From Atrina japonica (lineage: Eukaryota > Mollusca > Bivalvia > Pterioida > Pinnidae), in NCBI GenBank assembly GCA_030159075.1, contig BROG01000267.1, positions 186,001 through 250,000 of the forward strand: 64,000 nucleotides of DNA, in the 5' to 3' direction. The translations under genes were made by a program, and so were the position numbers. The notes beneath the pieces are model-generated. The model did not search any database. It was not told the origin of the DNA and was given only the letters and a program-made list of their open reading frames with translations. The number at the start of each line of letters is the position of its first letter. The first letter of the stretch is position 1. Shown piece after piece: positions 34,501 to 44,284 of this stretch.

Positions 34501-37002
34501 TAAAATTTGTAAATTAGTTTTGTTTTTATATAGTTTTGTTTATATGTAATTGATTTCCTGTGTTGAACCTCTCGGGTAGATATCCCAATGGTAGCCCCAC
34601 TATGGTCAGTGTAATTTTATAGGTTAACTTGGTATCGCCAAAGTAGCTGAGTTTATTTTTAGTCTGTCTATATAAGACCGGTTTTGTAGGTTTTGTGCAG
34701 TATCTGCTCACTCTTCCGAAGACAACACACGTGGCACTATTTTGTTTGGTATTCACTTCCACAGTTGTGGGGTACATGTAAATAGAATTTTCTATACTTT
34801 GTAATAGTTTTTAGAATTTCAATTCAGTGAATGTTATAAGAAAGTTTCTATCACTTACAATGTATTTAGTATATCTGCAAATTATCAGACTTCCATATAA
34901 ACGAATTACGTTTACATTTGACTATATTTTGTAAAAGGGTATCGTGTTATAAATATACCTTACAGTAGTGTTTTGTTAATACACGGAGAAATATGTAACT
35001 GAATATTACTGAGTTATCATTTATACTGATACATGTAGTAATATATATCTGTACATTGTAATATTACGGTGATTGTCTATTATTATTTGTAATTATATTC
35101 AAATAACACGGTGTGATATTGACACGTTTCTTGTGTTTATATTATCAATATCACAAGAAGGAAAGTCTTTAGTATATATCTGTGTGGTGACTGGTGAATT
35201 GTGCGCAGTGCATGGAATTATAGCATTCATCCTGAATTGTAATATTCATTACAGTGTTTTTTTAAAACGCAGTTTATTATGCATTCTTGTTTGTAAACCA
35301 GTCATTCTCTGTGAATGTAAATGCAGTTATTATACTGTTTTAATTTCCTTTTCTTTGATTAAAAGTTTTCTATTGTAATGCTGAAATGGGGTTTACTATT
35401 GCACTACCAAACCGGAGTGGTCAGAAGGAGTTTACCTGTTGGAGCTCAGGTGAAGTGTTTTTATGGATGAACGTGGACAAAAACTTTTTATGTGCACATA
35501 ATAACATTTTGTAATTAAAATTTTGTACAACATGTTATAATAGCTATGTTTACTTTTATATTTACTTTAGCTATTAGACAGGACATGACTCAGTCATGCG
35601 TGACAAAGGAAAAGGATCAACTGCAACACTTCAACTCAGTTTTTTAATATTTTTTTTCAAAGTCCTACCTTTTTTGTAAATGTCCATACATTTCATAATT
35701 CAACCTTTATGAAAGAGTTTAATTTTATTTGAATATGTCTACTTTGAACGGTGATATACTTGATTGCTTTCATGGACAGAAAATGGCGGAATGACCCATA
35801 TACAGAATAACTCAAGAGTTTATGAACTACTCATTTAAAGACATAGTATCTACGATTTCCTCAAATATTTCAATCTCAATTGTTTGGGTCAAATATGTTT
35901 ATATTTGGAGATAAAAACGAAAAATTGTTGAATTAAAACACATAGAAGTATAGTTTTATTGTATTTCACAACTTTCCACGTTTTTTTTTATTTTTTGTCG
36001 GTACGACAAAAATTCGTTTGCAAGCCCGCCCATATTCATATAACCTTAGCGTGACCTGTATAATACAGTGTATTTGCGCATGCGCATTTCCATTGTTGAT
36101 AGTGAAAAGCATGGCGTCCAAAGCAAAAACAAATCGTGGCCGACCTGTTAAATTGACAGATTCAGCTAGAAAAAGAAATCGGAAAGAAGTTCTGGCGAAA
36201 TACAACAAGACCAAGATAAATATTGGAAAGGAGCATGATCGATGGATAAGCCTCAAGGACCGTCTAAATGTAGGTCCTCACGCCGAAGTCGCTAAAATCC
36301 TGATCGATTGATCTAGGTCATTGCGTGTGCTTCTGGGATTGTTTCTGTGCATAATTAATGAGTTTGATTCTTACAGACGACGACAACAAATCAGCATTTA
36401 TCCGTTAATTACGCTAATTATACAAAAAGTGTCGACGTGGAAGATCATTATTCAGTCATATCTTCGATATTTCCGCAAAATTGCCGACTAAAAAAAATAA
36501 CCATTTTCGTAGATACTATGTCTTTAAATCAGTTTGATTAATTACTCTATTTTCATTATTCTATTCACAGATCATTAGTATCATTTATTTTCTGAGAAAA
36601 TCAAACCTGTTTTTCGAAATCTGTCAAACTATTGGCTCCAGAAGATAGCGACCCTGCAGCTAGTGCCAGAGGCATCCCAGTTGTGGTGGCAGGAGATGAA
36701 ATGGCAGCTACGATATTCGAAGACAAATTGTGTAAACTTCCTTCACACTGATTGCTGTTAGAATTGTGGCTGTTTCCATTGCTGGCATAATCAGAGGATG
36801 TGTCTGAGGAAGATGACTGTGAATGCGGCAGATTTTGTAATGATGATGGAGATGGAGAGTTTTTATGATTGGCAGTTACTGACTGGGTTGGATTTGTTGA
36901 TTGGTTCTGATTGGCAGTTGCATGGTTTTTGGCGGTTTCGTCACTTTTTCTTTCTTTTTCATTTTTCTTTTCCTTCCTTGCCTGTTTACTGTTATCATCC
37001 AT
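19407..37002 (-). CDS. BTBD2: BTBD1/BTBD2-type BTB-BACK-PHR protein (five coding exons, 577 aa)
   Basis: Coding exons on the minus strand are 37002-36607, 28224-27281, 26280-26193, 20866-20720 and 19565-19407. All junctions are GT-AG and in phase, giving 578 codons with the stop. Residues 1-132 are low complexity (Asn, Ser, Lys). The BTB domain spans about 160-270 ('SDIHFLVG', '[14 protein letters not shown]'), BACK about 275-385 ('[18 protein letters not shown]'), and the PHR beta-sandwich about 420-577 ('[18 protein letters not shown]', '[17 protein letters not shown]'). The order and these motifs match vertebrate BTBD1 and BTBD2 closely, while BTBD3/6 are more distant. The vertebrate proteins bind topoisomerase I and Cullin-3 and sit in cytoplasmic bodies; they are thought to act as ubiquitin-ligase adaptors. 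A single invertebrate gene would be the ancestor of both, so the symbol is approximate. Confidence 0.92.
19837..19985. repeat. Long hairpin (foldback MITE) in the last intron of the BTBD gene
   Basis: The arms 19837-19900 and 19920-19985 are near-perfect inverted copies (for example 'CACTAGGAAATTACCTGAAT' against its complement), with a loop of about 20 nt. A transcript of either strand would form a 60-bp stem. Confidence 0.85.
20720..20866 (-). CDS. BTBD2: BTBD gene, PHR exon 4 (147 nt)
   Basis: The acceptor is GATTTACAG|ATC and the donor is CTGAAG|GTTTGT. It encodes 49 residues including '[11 protein letters not shown]', '[14 protein letters not shown]' and 'YTACATLK', in the order seen in BTBD1/2. 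Phase 0 at both ends. Confidence 0.95.
21005..21925 (+). repeat. 44-bp minisatellite, about 20 copies
   Basis: The unit is built on 'GGTTGGTGAAGTTGTTG' and 'TTGTTTGTTTTGCATTG', with variants (CCTTG/CATTG, missing blocks). The last 130 bp carry a shorter, diverged version with 'TTTCATGTTATTAGTTGG'. It lies in intron 3 of the BTBD gene. Short minus-strand frames here are repeat translations. Confidence 0.95.
22041..23190 (+). repeat. 69-bp satellite array, about 16 copies
   Basis: The unit contains 'CAGTAGAACCTCATTGTAA', 'AGACCACCTGTCTGACTGAC' and 'GTGAGAGTAAATACTTAGA'. The period is a multiple of three, so a frame of 341 codons stays open on the minus strand without being a gene. Copies alternate between 'CAGCAGAACC' and 'CAGTAGAACC' in a regular order, a sign of higher-order amplification. 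The 'CAGTAGAACCTC' start resembles the terminal repeats of pogo/Tigger-type elements and the words at 14.1-14.7 kb. Confidence 0.95.
23191..25485. other. Intron 3 of the BTBD gene, no feature seen
   Basis: AT-rich unique-looking DNA with no convincing exon, repeat array or inverted repeat. Short frames on both strands lack coding character. Confidence 0.5.
25486..25935 (+). repeat. 37-bp minisatellite, about 12 copies
   Basis: The unit is built on 'AAGACTCACAAGATGTATAA' followed by 'ATCATGTAAG(T/C)TGATGT'. It is very homogeneous, with a T/C switch dividing the array into blocks. It lies in intron 3 of the BTBD gene, 260 bp before exon 3. Confidence 0.95.
26193..26280 (-). CDS. BTBD2: BTBD gene, PHR exon 3 (88 nt)
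   Basis: The acceptor is TTTTTTCCAG|ATT and the donor is ATACAG|GTGAAT. One base completes the split Arg codon and 29 codons follow, with the PHR hallmark '[13 protein letters not shown]'. Ends in phase 0. Confidence 0.95.
27281..28224 (-). CDS. BTBD2: BTBD gene, BTB-BACK exon (residues 133-447)
   Basis: The acceptor is CTTCTAAATAG|GTC and the donor is AATAAG|GTAGGT, leaving two bases for the next exon. One exon carries the whole BTB and BACK domains and the start of PHR ('[14 protein letters not shown]'). An internal Met at 28201-28203 could serve as a start if exon 1 were skipped. Confidence 0.95.
28500..29230 (+). repeat. Interspersed repeat, three diverged tandem copies of about 190 bp
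   Basis: Begins 'AACAAGAGATCCCAGAAGGA', then three units with 'AAGATGGCC', 'TTGGA(A/T)T', 'CTGATCTCTTT', 'AAATGTAATATGCA' and 'ATTTCAAGGAGAT'. The unit and its header recall a repeat family common in bivalve genomes; that comparison is from memory. It lies in intron 1 of the BTBD gene. The reading frames over it are repeat translations. Confidence 0.65.
30243..33208 (+). pseudogene. LINE ORF2 remnant: reverse transcriptase and C-terminal zinc knuckle
   Basis: In order: the linker before RT ('[18 protein letters not shown]'), 'NKSPGTDGF', '[14 protein letters not shown]', motif A 'LDFQKAFDS' (about 31255), motif B '[14 protein letters not shown]' (about 31425), motif C 'YADDVTL' (31556-31576), '[10 protein letters not shown]', and a C-terminal CCHC knuckle '[18 protein letters not shown]' (about 32850). 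These fit the L1/Tx1 branch. At least five breaks (near 30467, 30860, 31515, 31970 and 32370) and stops inactivate it. The first Met at 30234 lies in the flanking target-site sequence and is not a native start. Confidence 0.9.
33209..33860 (+). other. 3' UTR of the LINE
   Basis: Non-coding AT-rich sequence between the ORF2 stop and the poly(A) tail. It has no AATAAA close to the tail and no simple 3' repeat. Confidence 0.6.
33888..35833. other. Intron 1 of the BTBD gene, no feature seen
   Basis: AT-rich. Scattered short frames on either strand have no coding character. A few words (for example 'CTCGGGTAGATATCCC' at 34570) look like fragments of interspersed repeats, but I could not delimit them. 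Confidence 0.45.
36075..36086. promoter_or_regulatory. Palindromic NRF1-type site (TGCGCATGCGCA)
   Basis: A perfect 12-bp match to the NRF1 consensus (YGCGCAYGCGCR), 24 bp before the ATG at 36111. NRF1 sites close to a start codon are typical of TATA-less animal promoters. CpG-rich words are rare in this window, so the match stands out. Confidence 0.6.
36111..36311 (+). CDS. 66-aa basic protein or first exon inside the TIR element
   Basis: The ATG follows the NRF1-type site. The product is 66 residues: a basic head ('[19 protein letters not shown]'), then '[20 protein letters not shown]' and '[10 protein letters not shown]' before a TGA. The arrangement (basic head, (Y)NK(T/S)-x-(I/V)-x-(I/L)-G-x-x-x-x-RW-x-x-LK, then H/D-AEVAK-x-L-(I/L)-D) recalls an uncharacterised N-terminal domain that is multicopy in bivalve gene sets. 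I recall it only as a pattern. It may be the first exon of a multi-exon gene whose other exons are missing here, or the protein of a mobile element. An upstream in-frame Met at 36018 adds 31 residues but ignores the promoter-like site. Confidence 0.45.
   Translation: MASKAKTNRGRPVKLTDSARKRNRKEVLAKYNKTKINIGKEHDRWISLKDRLNVGPHAEVAKILID
36607..37002 (-). CDS. BTBD2: BTBD gene, first coding exon (residues 1-132)
   Basis: Starts at an ATG with purine at -3 and G at +4 and ends CAG|GTTTGA in phase 0. It encodes only a low-complexity Lys/Asn/Ser/Thr-rich head. Just upstream, a 'TTTTTTAG|GC' acceptor at 37030/37031 suggests that a non-coding exon and another intron precede it. Its link to the next exon over an 8.4 kb intron rests on phase and on the fact that the BTB exon lacks a good start of its own. 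Confidence 0.7.
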
Positions 37003-38159
37003 CTCTAACCAATGCTATGTGACAAATAGCCTAAAAAAGCAAGTAAATGTAAATTAATAATTTTCATTAACTTCTATTAAAAAGATTTAATTTTTTTCAT
37101 TCTGTTTATACCTGAGCAAAGAGTATCAATGTACATGTACATGTGTTAAAATACAATAATTCGTGCAAACAGTTTTTATTTGAAAATGAGGATCATTTGG
37201 AAACTGGTGATCATTGATTCTTTAAAAGTAAAATCAGGCCTTCAAGTGGGTTTTGGTAAGAAAATAGGGCTTTCAATAGGGCTAAAATTCTTGAAAAATA
37301 GGGCTTTATAGTTTTGACAAATATTATATCATTTTCAAATCTAATATATTGAAAATATACATACATGATTAAATTTAATATACAAACTCTTTTACATTTT
37401 GAGGCATGTACTTAACTGAAGTTTCTGATGACTACTGCACCAACTTCTGATAGACCTAGCAACCAAGACTTGGGAACCTTGGTTTTTTAACTGTAAAGAC
37501 ACACATAAGATACAAAGCTGTTTTGGTATCTTGTTGTTGAAGTCAATCATCATAAAGACTTGAATGTTGTGTGCCACATGATTTAAGATATTTAAAAAAG
37601 GCACTTGACTTAATTATATTTAAGCCACCTACACATGAGACCGAGACATTGTGAGAAAAAAGTGTCATTTTTTCAATTTCCGACATATTGTTTTCTCTTT
37701 TTATAATATAGGGACGGGCTAAAATATAGGGATCTACTTAGGGATATTATAGGAATTATAGGAAATATAGGGCCGGTTGTAAAATATATTTTATGTATAT
37801 ATGTTGACATTTACTAGTATTCATTACATGTATATGTACAAGTTATGACATATTCTGTGGTATGATTTTATTGATTTGCCACACAATGAGAAGTTTGTGT
37901 CCATTATGACGTAATTGATCTTTGTTAAGGGGTCATTTAATATTTTATTGTGACAATCATGTACCAGGGGTTCTCTGATCGCTCACATACCCTATCCCGT
38001 GCTCACCGTTGCTTAACATGACTATAAACAGTTACACCAACCACCCAGCCACAAAAGCTAGCGAAAAGTTAGACTGCCTATACATGTATTCATGACTGTA
38101 CATTACATAATGATGCAGGGTTTAAGCACCATGGGAAAACCTGCTAGAGCATACTCTTA

Positions 38160-38575
38160 TCCTGTACATATATGACATATTTATCCTGTACATGTATGAC
38201 ATACTTATCCTGTACATGTATGACATATTTATCCTGTACATGTATGACATACTTATCCAGTACATGTATGACATACTTATCCTGTACATGTATGACATAC
38301 TTATCCTGTACATGTATGACATACTTATCCTGTACATGTATGACATACTTATCCTGTACATGTATGACATACTTATCCTGTACATGTATGACATACTTAT
38401 CATGTACATGTATGACATACTTATCCTGTACATGTATGACATACTTATCCTGTACATGTATGACATACTTATCATGTACATGTATGACATACTTATCCTT
38501 TACATGTATGACATACTTATCATGTACATGTATGACATACTTATCCTATACATGTATGACATATTTATCATGTAC
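38160..38575 (+). repeat. 24-bp minisatellite, about 17 copies
   Basis: The unit is 'CCTGTACATGTATGACATAC' followed by 'TTAT'. The period is a multiple of three and all six frames stay largely open, producing repetitive translations (for example 'MTYLSCTC') that are not genes. TGTACATGTA is palindromic, so single strands can form small hairpins. Confidence 0.95.
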
Positions 38576-39250
38576 AATGTATATGTACTTGAAAATATTT
38601 ATTCATAATAAATGTAAATGTAGTGCTAAAGACAAAATGAAGGTGACAATAGTATGAGGTGCACTTTCCTTGAACTGAACAGTTAGTGATAAATGTTTAG
38701 ATAGACTACACCTTGAATGATAAGACAGACCAGTAATACATGTACAATCATAAAATCATCATTTTTCATCCACATCTAGATCCACTTCAATATTCAAAAC
38801 TCTTTCACAATAACTAAGGGATCAATGACTTGTGTTATGTTAGAAAAGTTTTCTTACAAATATTTCATGACTAAGTAATTTCCTGACCATATTACTTCAT
38901 TGTATGTACATGTAGGACATTTTGCAACTTTTCTCAAGTCATTTCAATATGATACAGTATTTACAATAAATCATATTTTGTTATAACATGTTTATTTGAC
39001 TCACTGATAACAACGCCCATAAAATAAAATATAAAAAATAAAACTTTCATCTTCCAGTCAACAAAACTGAAAACAAAATATCTAAGTACAACTCAGGAAA
39101 ATGGAATTATCTATGGCTATATGTACGGGTAGTTTTGGCAGATAACTGAAAAGTGTCTTAAACTTGGCATACTGTATCAGGGTTCCAACTGACCAACCAT
39201 AGCCTTAAAGAAAGGGCTGCTCAATTACTCAGTGGATGATGTTGACAGAC

Positions 39251-39410
39251 TACTGCCAGTAGACCACAGGCACTTGTTTCAATTAATGGCCCTTTGGGGG
39301 TCAAGAATAACATATTTAAGCTAAGGGACCTACAAAATATGTCATTCTTGCCCCCCAACCCATTGATAGAAATGTGTGCCTGTGCTTGCTGCACTACAGT
39401 AGTGATTTCA
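39251..39410. repeat. Foldback repeat of about 160 bp
   Basis: The arms carry 'ACAGGCAC' and 'GTGCCTGTG', 'GGTCAAGAATAACATATTT' and its diverged complement, and 'CTACTG' and 'CAGTAG' at the outer ends. A small MITE-like hairpin. Confidence 0.6.
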
Positions 39411-39844
39411 ATTGAAGCCCTGTGGTTTTTTTCAGGATAGGTGATTGGTCATGCTTGTTGTTGTATCTTTTTAGTATTTAATATTAATGTTACACACACT
39501 TTACACATGTCACGGTAGCAGTTTTGTTCTTTTTATCACCTTTTTCTACGAAATCAAAGTACCATATTTGACCCATTAAGCCGTCATGTCCCTTATAAGT
39601 TACCCTCCCCCTTTTTTACATACTATAGATAACCTTTTCTAGCTGGTTTACAAGGAGATCTGATGTGGATCTGAAAAACCATAAGTAACAGTTTATCTGT
39701 AGCCCCAGCAACAGAATTATGTTGATAGGTGTTCTCTGTAATAACTACATGTACAACAACTTTGCCACTGTGCTTTCCACTTAGTTTGTTGAAAACGGTT
39801 ACAAATTTTGATTCAATTCAGTTTCTGAAATTCTACATGTAGAT

Positions 39845-40048
39845 TTGAGATTTTTTAGCTTCAAAAGCACTAAAGTGTGGTGCATTCATTGCACTGAAAC
39901 TTTCAGTGAATCACAAACCACTAGCTACAAAATGTTTTACATTCTTGACAACACGATGCACTATGTTCAATTATCCCAGATTGTCAAGGCTCATCCTGGA
40001 CTCAAAAAACTATTAGCCCAAAAATTAGCCAGCCAAGATAATTTTTAG
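39845..40048 (+). other. Unassigned 67-codon frame
   Basis: Holds 'CIHCTETFSESQ' and a fairly mixed composition, with no splice context that I can defend. The following 400 bp contain repeats of 'AATTAGCCA', so the frame may belong to an interspersed repeat. I do not claim a gene. Confidence 0.15.
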
Positions 40049-41649
40049 CCAATTGAATCTTTCATTAGTCAGTTCAATAAATATTGATACCAAATGTATT
40101 TTTGATTTAACGTACAGTTACAATGTAACATGTGCGTGACAAGTGGAAACTTTATATATATACATGTACATGTTCCATAATGTGACATACTATTAATTTG
40201 CAAGTCTGGAGATTTAATTGTGAAAATTTTAGAAAAATTCAGATTGTACCAATCAAGCATGCACTTGCAATTGATGCCAATTGCATAGTCAAAAGTAGTT
40301 GTCAGTGACTAAGTAATTTTTTCTCTTTTGAATGACAGTTTGATACAAACAAAACCAAAGATGTTAGCCAGGAAATTAGCCAATTACATTATTTTCTAGT
40401 CAATCTTGAAAAAAATTAGTCAATGGCTAATGGCAGGGTGAGCCCTGAATGCGAGTTCAAACTAACACAGTATGAAGGTTTATTTATCAACTTTCAACAT
40501 TTGTAAAACAACAATGTTCACTCTTATTCAAGCACAAGGGCACACATTTTAAAAGATCTCTTCACAAAAGGAAGAATTTGTATTTTCAATCTAAAATTAT
40601 TCAATGCAGAGTGCGGTAGTGTTTACTTTTTGACTAACACTGTATTAGCTCTCTTACTTTTGCACAGAGAACTTTCAAAAGGTGTTCTGAACAGAGTATA
40701 GCTAGTATTTCACTGTTTGTTCTTCATGAAGAAAGTAGACAAAGGGAAATTAACATTTTATAAATATTATCAAGGAAACACAAGAATGCAATGAGACCTG
40801 TCCTACAAATTACTGAAAACAGTCATTTACCGAAAATATGGTACATGTACAAATTGCCGAAAACACAGTACAAATTACTAAAAACATGCATTTGAGTATA
40901 TCAATTAAATACATTTTTATTCTAACGACAAAATTTTAGCTTCTGAATGTTTCTCGTAGTGATATCAAAAACTTTCCATGTCAGATATTGTTAAACCCCA
41001 CTGCCATGTTGAACTGTTATCAACTCGTATGGTACATGTATGTTGAACCTGACTGTAAGCTGTTGAGTAACAAGTTTGGGGTTTTTTGTAAACTACCAGG
41101 TATTAATGGAATAATTACATGTACATAAAAAATAAACAATAACTTATTTTTAAAAGTAAATGATAATACTTCATGTTAAAATATTTCTATAATTAAAATT
41201 TATTCATCATTCCTAGAGTCGATTACCTATCTAATAACAGTGTTCGGAAAGTAGCGGTTCTTTAATAGAAATCGTTTTGCAAAAATGATTCAGTTAACAA
41301 AAACTGAAAAAGTTATAGTTATTCTACTTCCTTGAATGAGTTTTGAGTCCATACACGCATGTTTTCTGCAAATTACACTGTGTTTTAGGTACATGTCATT
41401 TGTACCGTGTTTTCAGTAGGCCTAATTCGTAGAATTGTGACGATGAATTAGAAAGTAAGGGTAAAAACTAAATTTAAAATTTGGTGGTAACAAAATTATT
41501 TTATCCCTTTCCACTATAAACACAATCTAAAATATATAATTCTAGCCAAAATACGAGCCTCTGTGTCTCCAGGCAATCCCAGGTAAATTTTGTCCATTGG
41601 TTTTGGCCGATTAAAGTAAAATGGTTGATACTTACCACTTAAATTTAAG

Positions 41650-42290
41650 GTAGCGGTATTCTGGTAAGGTGATTTACTGAAACAGACGTGAATTACCGAA
41701 ACAGACGTGAATTACTGAAACAGATCGAAACAAGGCCGAAACACACTTAAATTACTTGACCAAGACAGAAATGTCGTAATATATGTTGTCAAATATTTTA
41801 AAAATGTAATTTGTAACCTGCTTTATGAGTATTTATGGATTAATTCTGAATAAATTTCCAAAACATGAGTCAAGACCGAAACACACTAGTTACCAAAACA
41901 GACAGAAACAACACCGAAACACATCACAAATGCACAATGATGACCATAGCAGGCTACAGAATGCTTAAATAATTATTTTAAATGTATTTTGTAACATGAC
42001 TAATGTAAAATTATTGATTAAATTTAACGAATAAATCCCTGAAAAAAGACCGAAACACACTACAATTACCAAAACAGGTTGGTCTTGTTTCGGTACTGTA
42101 AATGTATCTAGTCTGTTTCGGTCTTGTTGGGAAATCTATTAAGAATTAAGCCATAATTATACTTAAATTATGTTACAAAATACATTTTAAGTATATATAC
42201 TACAATATTTGTATCTTGCTTTAGTTATTATGGTGTGTTTTGGTCTGTTTCAGTAATTGTAGTCTGTTTCGGTAAATTGTCCGACCCACA
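41650..42290. repeat. Foldback region of repeated 'CCGAAACAGAC' words
   Basis: The left half has many 'CCGAAACA' words and the right half their complements ('TGTTTCGG'), arranged about a centre near 41970-42070. The end segments (41650-41710 and 42230-42290) pair roughly. This looks like a palindromic, internally repetitive element. Confidence 0.6.
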
Positions 42291-43464
42291 GTATCCTATA
42301 CATACTCCATTTATTATCCATGTCCATGACAAATAAAAATTAATCTGCTTTGTACTAGATATTCGCACTCAAATTATTTTCACATAATGTAATTACCACC
42401 ATCTTCCGAAGTTTGAGAGCAGAAGTAAAAGAAAGGGAACGTTTACTGGTCATACTGATTTAGCCTGGCTCACTGATCTGAAACAATCATTGATTCCTTA
42501 CGACAATAATATATATATTTAAATTTCCGTACTTATGGAGTTATTCTCCTTCATATAACTCAACTGTCAAGAGAGGCACGAGAATTTTAATGATTACTCA
42601 TATGACCCAATTATTTGACATCACAAGGATAACACAGAGATTCTCGTAGGATGAGTATTTTCAAAAACTGAAGCGACAAAACAAAGAAAAAAGTATGTAG
42701 AAGAGAAATAGGATAAACTTTTTTCTTTTTTTATTTATATCAGTTAAATATTTTAATTTTGACAATTGGTTGCTTTACAAATTCATTTTGAAATTCATTA
42801 CCTAATATGGGAGAGACTTTAATATAAAATAAAATTCCGAAATGGTAGGCTTTGATTTTGAAAAGAAAGGCCATCCTTTGATCAATGCATGAACATGAAG
42901 TAGATATGAAGATTACTCAAGTGCTAAAGTAACATTAAAATTATTCTTGGTTAGTATCTCAAGTGAACCGGATGTTTCAGAAATGGCAAATTAATGTTCT
43001 GAATATTCTCTGTAGTAGTCTAGACAAACTCAGCAGGTGAAGTAGATCTACTGCACGTAAAGAACTGTCATTGTTAGGGGTCCGCATTATTAGTATATTC
43101 AAACAAAACATTACAAAAACATTTTAAGTGTATAAACGAAATAAAAACATATCAAACAAGTTAAATATCTTACTACAAACCACAGTTTTGGTGCAGAAGA
43201 ATAGAAACTGTCAAAAAAGCGGCATATCTTTGGCGAATCTTCTTCTGAACAACAACAATCAAAACCGGAAACGGAAGATGTTGAGGTGGTGAATGGTAGT
43301 TCAGATTGGTTTAAAGGAGGTTGAACATTCGTAACTCATCGGTGTTATTCATATGTATCTAAAAGTATGAACCAACATCGGAGATTCCGGAAATGACTGA
43401 GTTATGTATATTTTTGAAATGTAGATCAATTTCTTTTTAATTGGAATATCATAACAAAGATAAT
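42291..43464. other. Intergenic; possible non-coding first exon of the BTBD gene
   Basis: No coding exon seen. On the minus strand, a stretch at about 43270-43175 contains CCGGAA-type words and ends in a donor-like GTAAGA (around 43170). It could be a non-coding first exon spliced to the acceptor at 37030/37031. That is only a guess from position and signals. Confidence 0.2.
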
Positions 43465-43766
43465 TTTAAAGGAAGTTTCTACCCTGAATACCCTCAAATA
43501 GAGAATTCAGGGTAGAAAACCCCTTTAAAGTGATCTGAACTATCATAATTTTGTCGAATTGAGTTTTAACACAGAGACCTCCTTTAAAGTGATCTGAACT
43601 ATCATAATTTTGTCGAATTGAGTTTTAACACAGAGACCTCCTTTAAAGTGATCTGAACTATCATAATTTTGCCAAATAGAGTTTTAACACAGAGACCTCC
43701 TTTAAAGTGATCTGAACTATCATAATTTCGTCAAATAAAGTATTCAGGGTAGGAACCTCCTTTAAA
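43465..43766. mobile_element. MITE with 27-bp terminal inverted repeats and an internal tandem array
   Basis: The ends 43465-43491 ('TTTAAAGGAAGTTTCTACC') and 43740-43766 are inverted copies with two or three mismatches. The interior holds about four tandem copies of a 58-bp unit ('TTTAAAGTGATCTGAACTAT', 'ACACAGAGACCTCC'), each also ending with the 'CCTCCTTTAAA' part of the terminal repeat. The array probably grew by slippage using the terminal repeat sequence. Confidence 0.75.
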
Positions 43767-44284
43767 TAGATCTATGATCTATTATATAATCGTTATGTCA
43801 CTTGACAAACTGTAAATGATTGGTCCATAAACAATTGTTGGTTTGCTGTGACGCAACTTACCCAATCAACATCTTGTGACCTAAATTTTTTTTATTGCCA
43901 TTCTACAAATTGCTTTTATTATACCAGGATTCCAGTATTTTCCCAATGTCCCATTGGCATTGCTTATATTGTACATATATGTGGTTTATAGTTTTCAAAA
44001 AAGAAAATTAAACTACATGCTCACGGTAAAACAATCTTGAGTCATGGTTCAGCAAACCAACATTTTTTTAAAAGTTGGCCTCATGGGTCACAGAAAATAA
44101 AAAATCATCATCACAGTTGCCAACAAATAAATATTGCCAATCCGTAGAATGAATACAACCCATTAGCTAGGGCCATCAAATATGGCAGTATATAGAACTA
44201 AAATTCCTAATTTATACTATACTAGTCAGGGACCAGCAACCAACTAGGACATGTAACCAGCTATAAAATTATTTCAGCTGTATA

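Larger units (their letters stand above)
35834..36528 (+). mobile_element. Terminal-inverted-repeat element (695 bp) carrying a promoter-like palindrome and an ORF
   Basis: Perfect 22-bp inverted ends at 35834-35855 and 36507-36528 start 'TTTAAAGACATAGTATC'. Each end is flanked by TCA (35831-35833 and 36529-36531), a plausible 3-bp target-site duplication. Inside lie a hairpin (35995-36010), a palindromic NRF1-type site and a 66-codon frame. It sits in BTBD intron 1, 78 bp from the first coding exon. Three-base duplications occur in PIF/Harbinger-like elements, but TCA is not their usual target. Confidence 0.65.

Noticed and set aside
38160..38575. CRISPR-like array
   Set aside because: The repeats are contiguous with no spacers and the DNA is animal nuclear. 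The same applies to the arrays at 21.0, 22.0, 25.5, 46.0, 47.7 and 50.9 kb.
38122..38657. Three overlapping long frames on both strands
   Set aside because: They are translations of the 24-bp minisatellite, open in all frames because the unit lacks stops.
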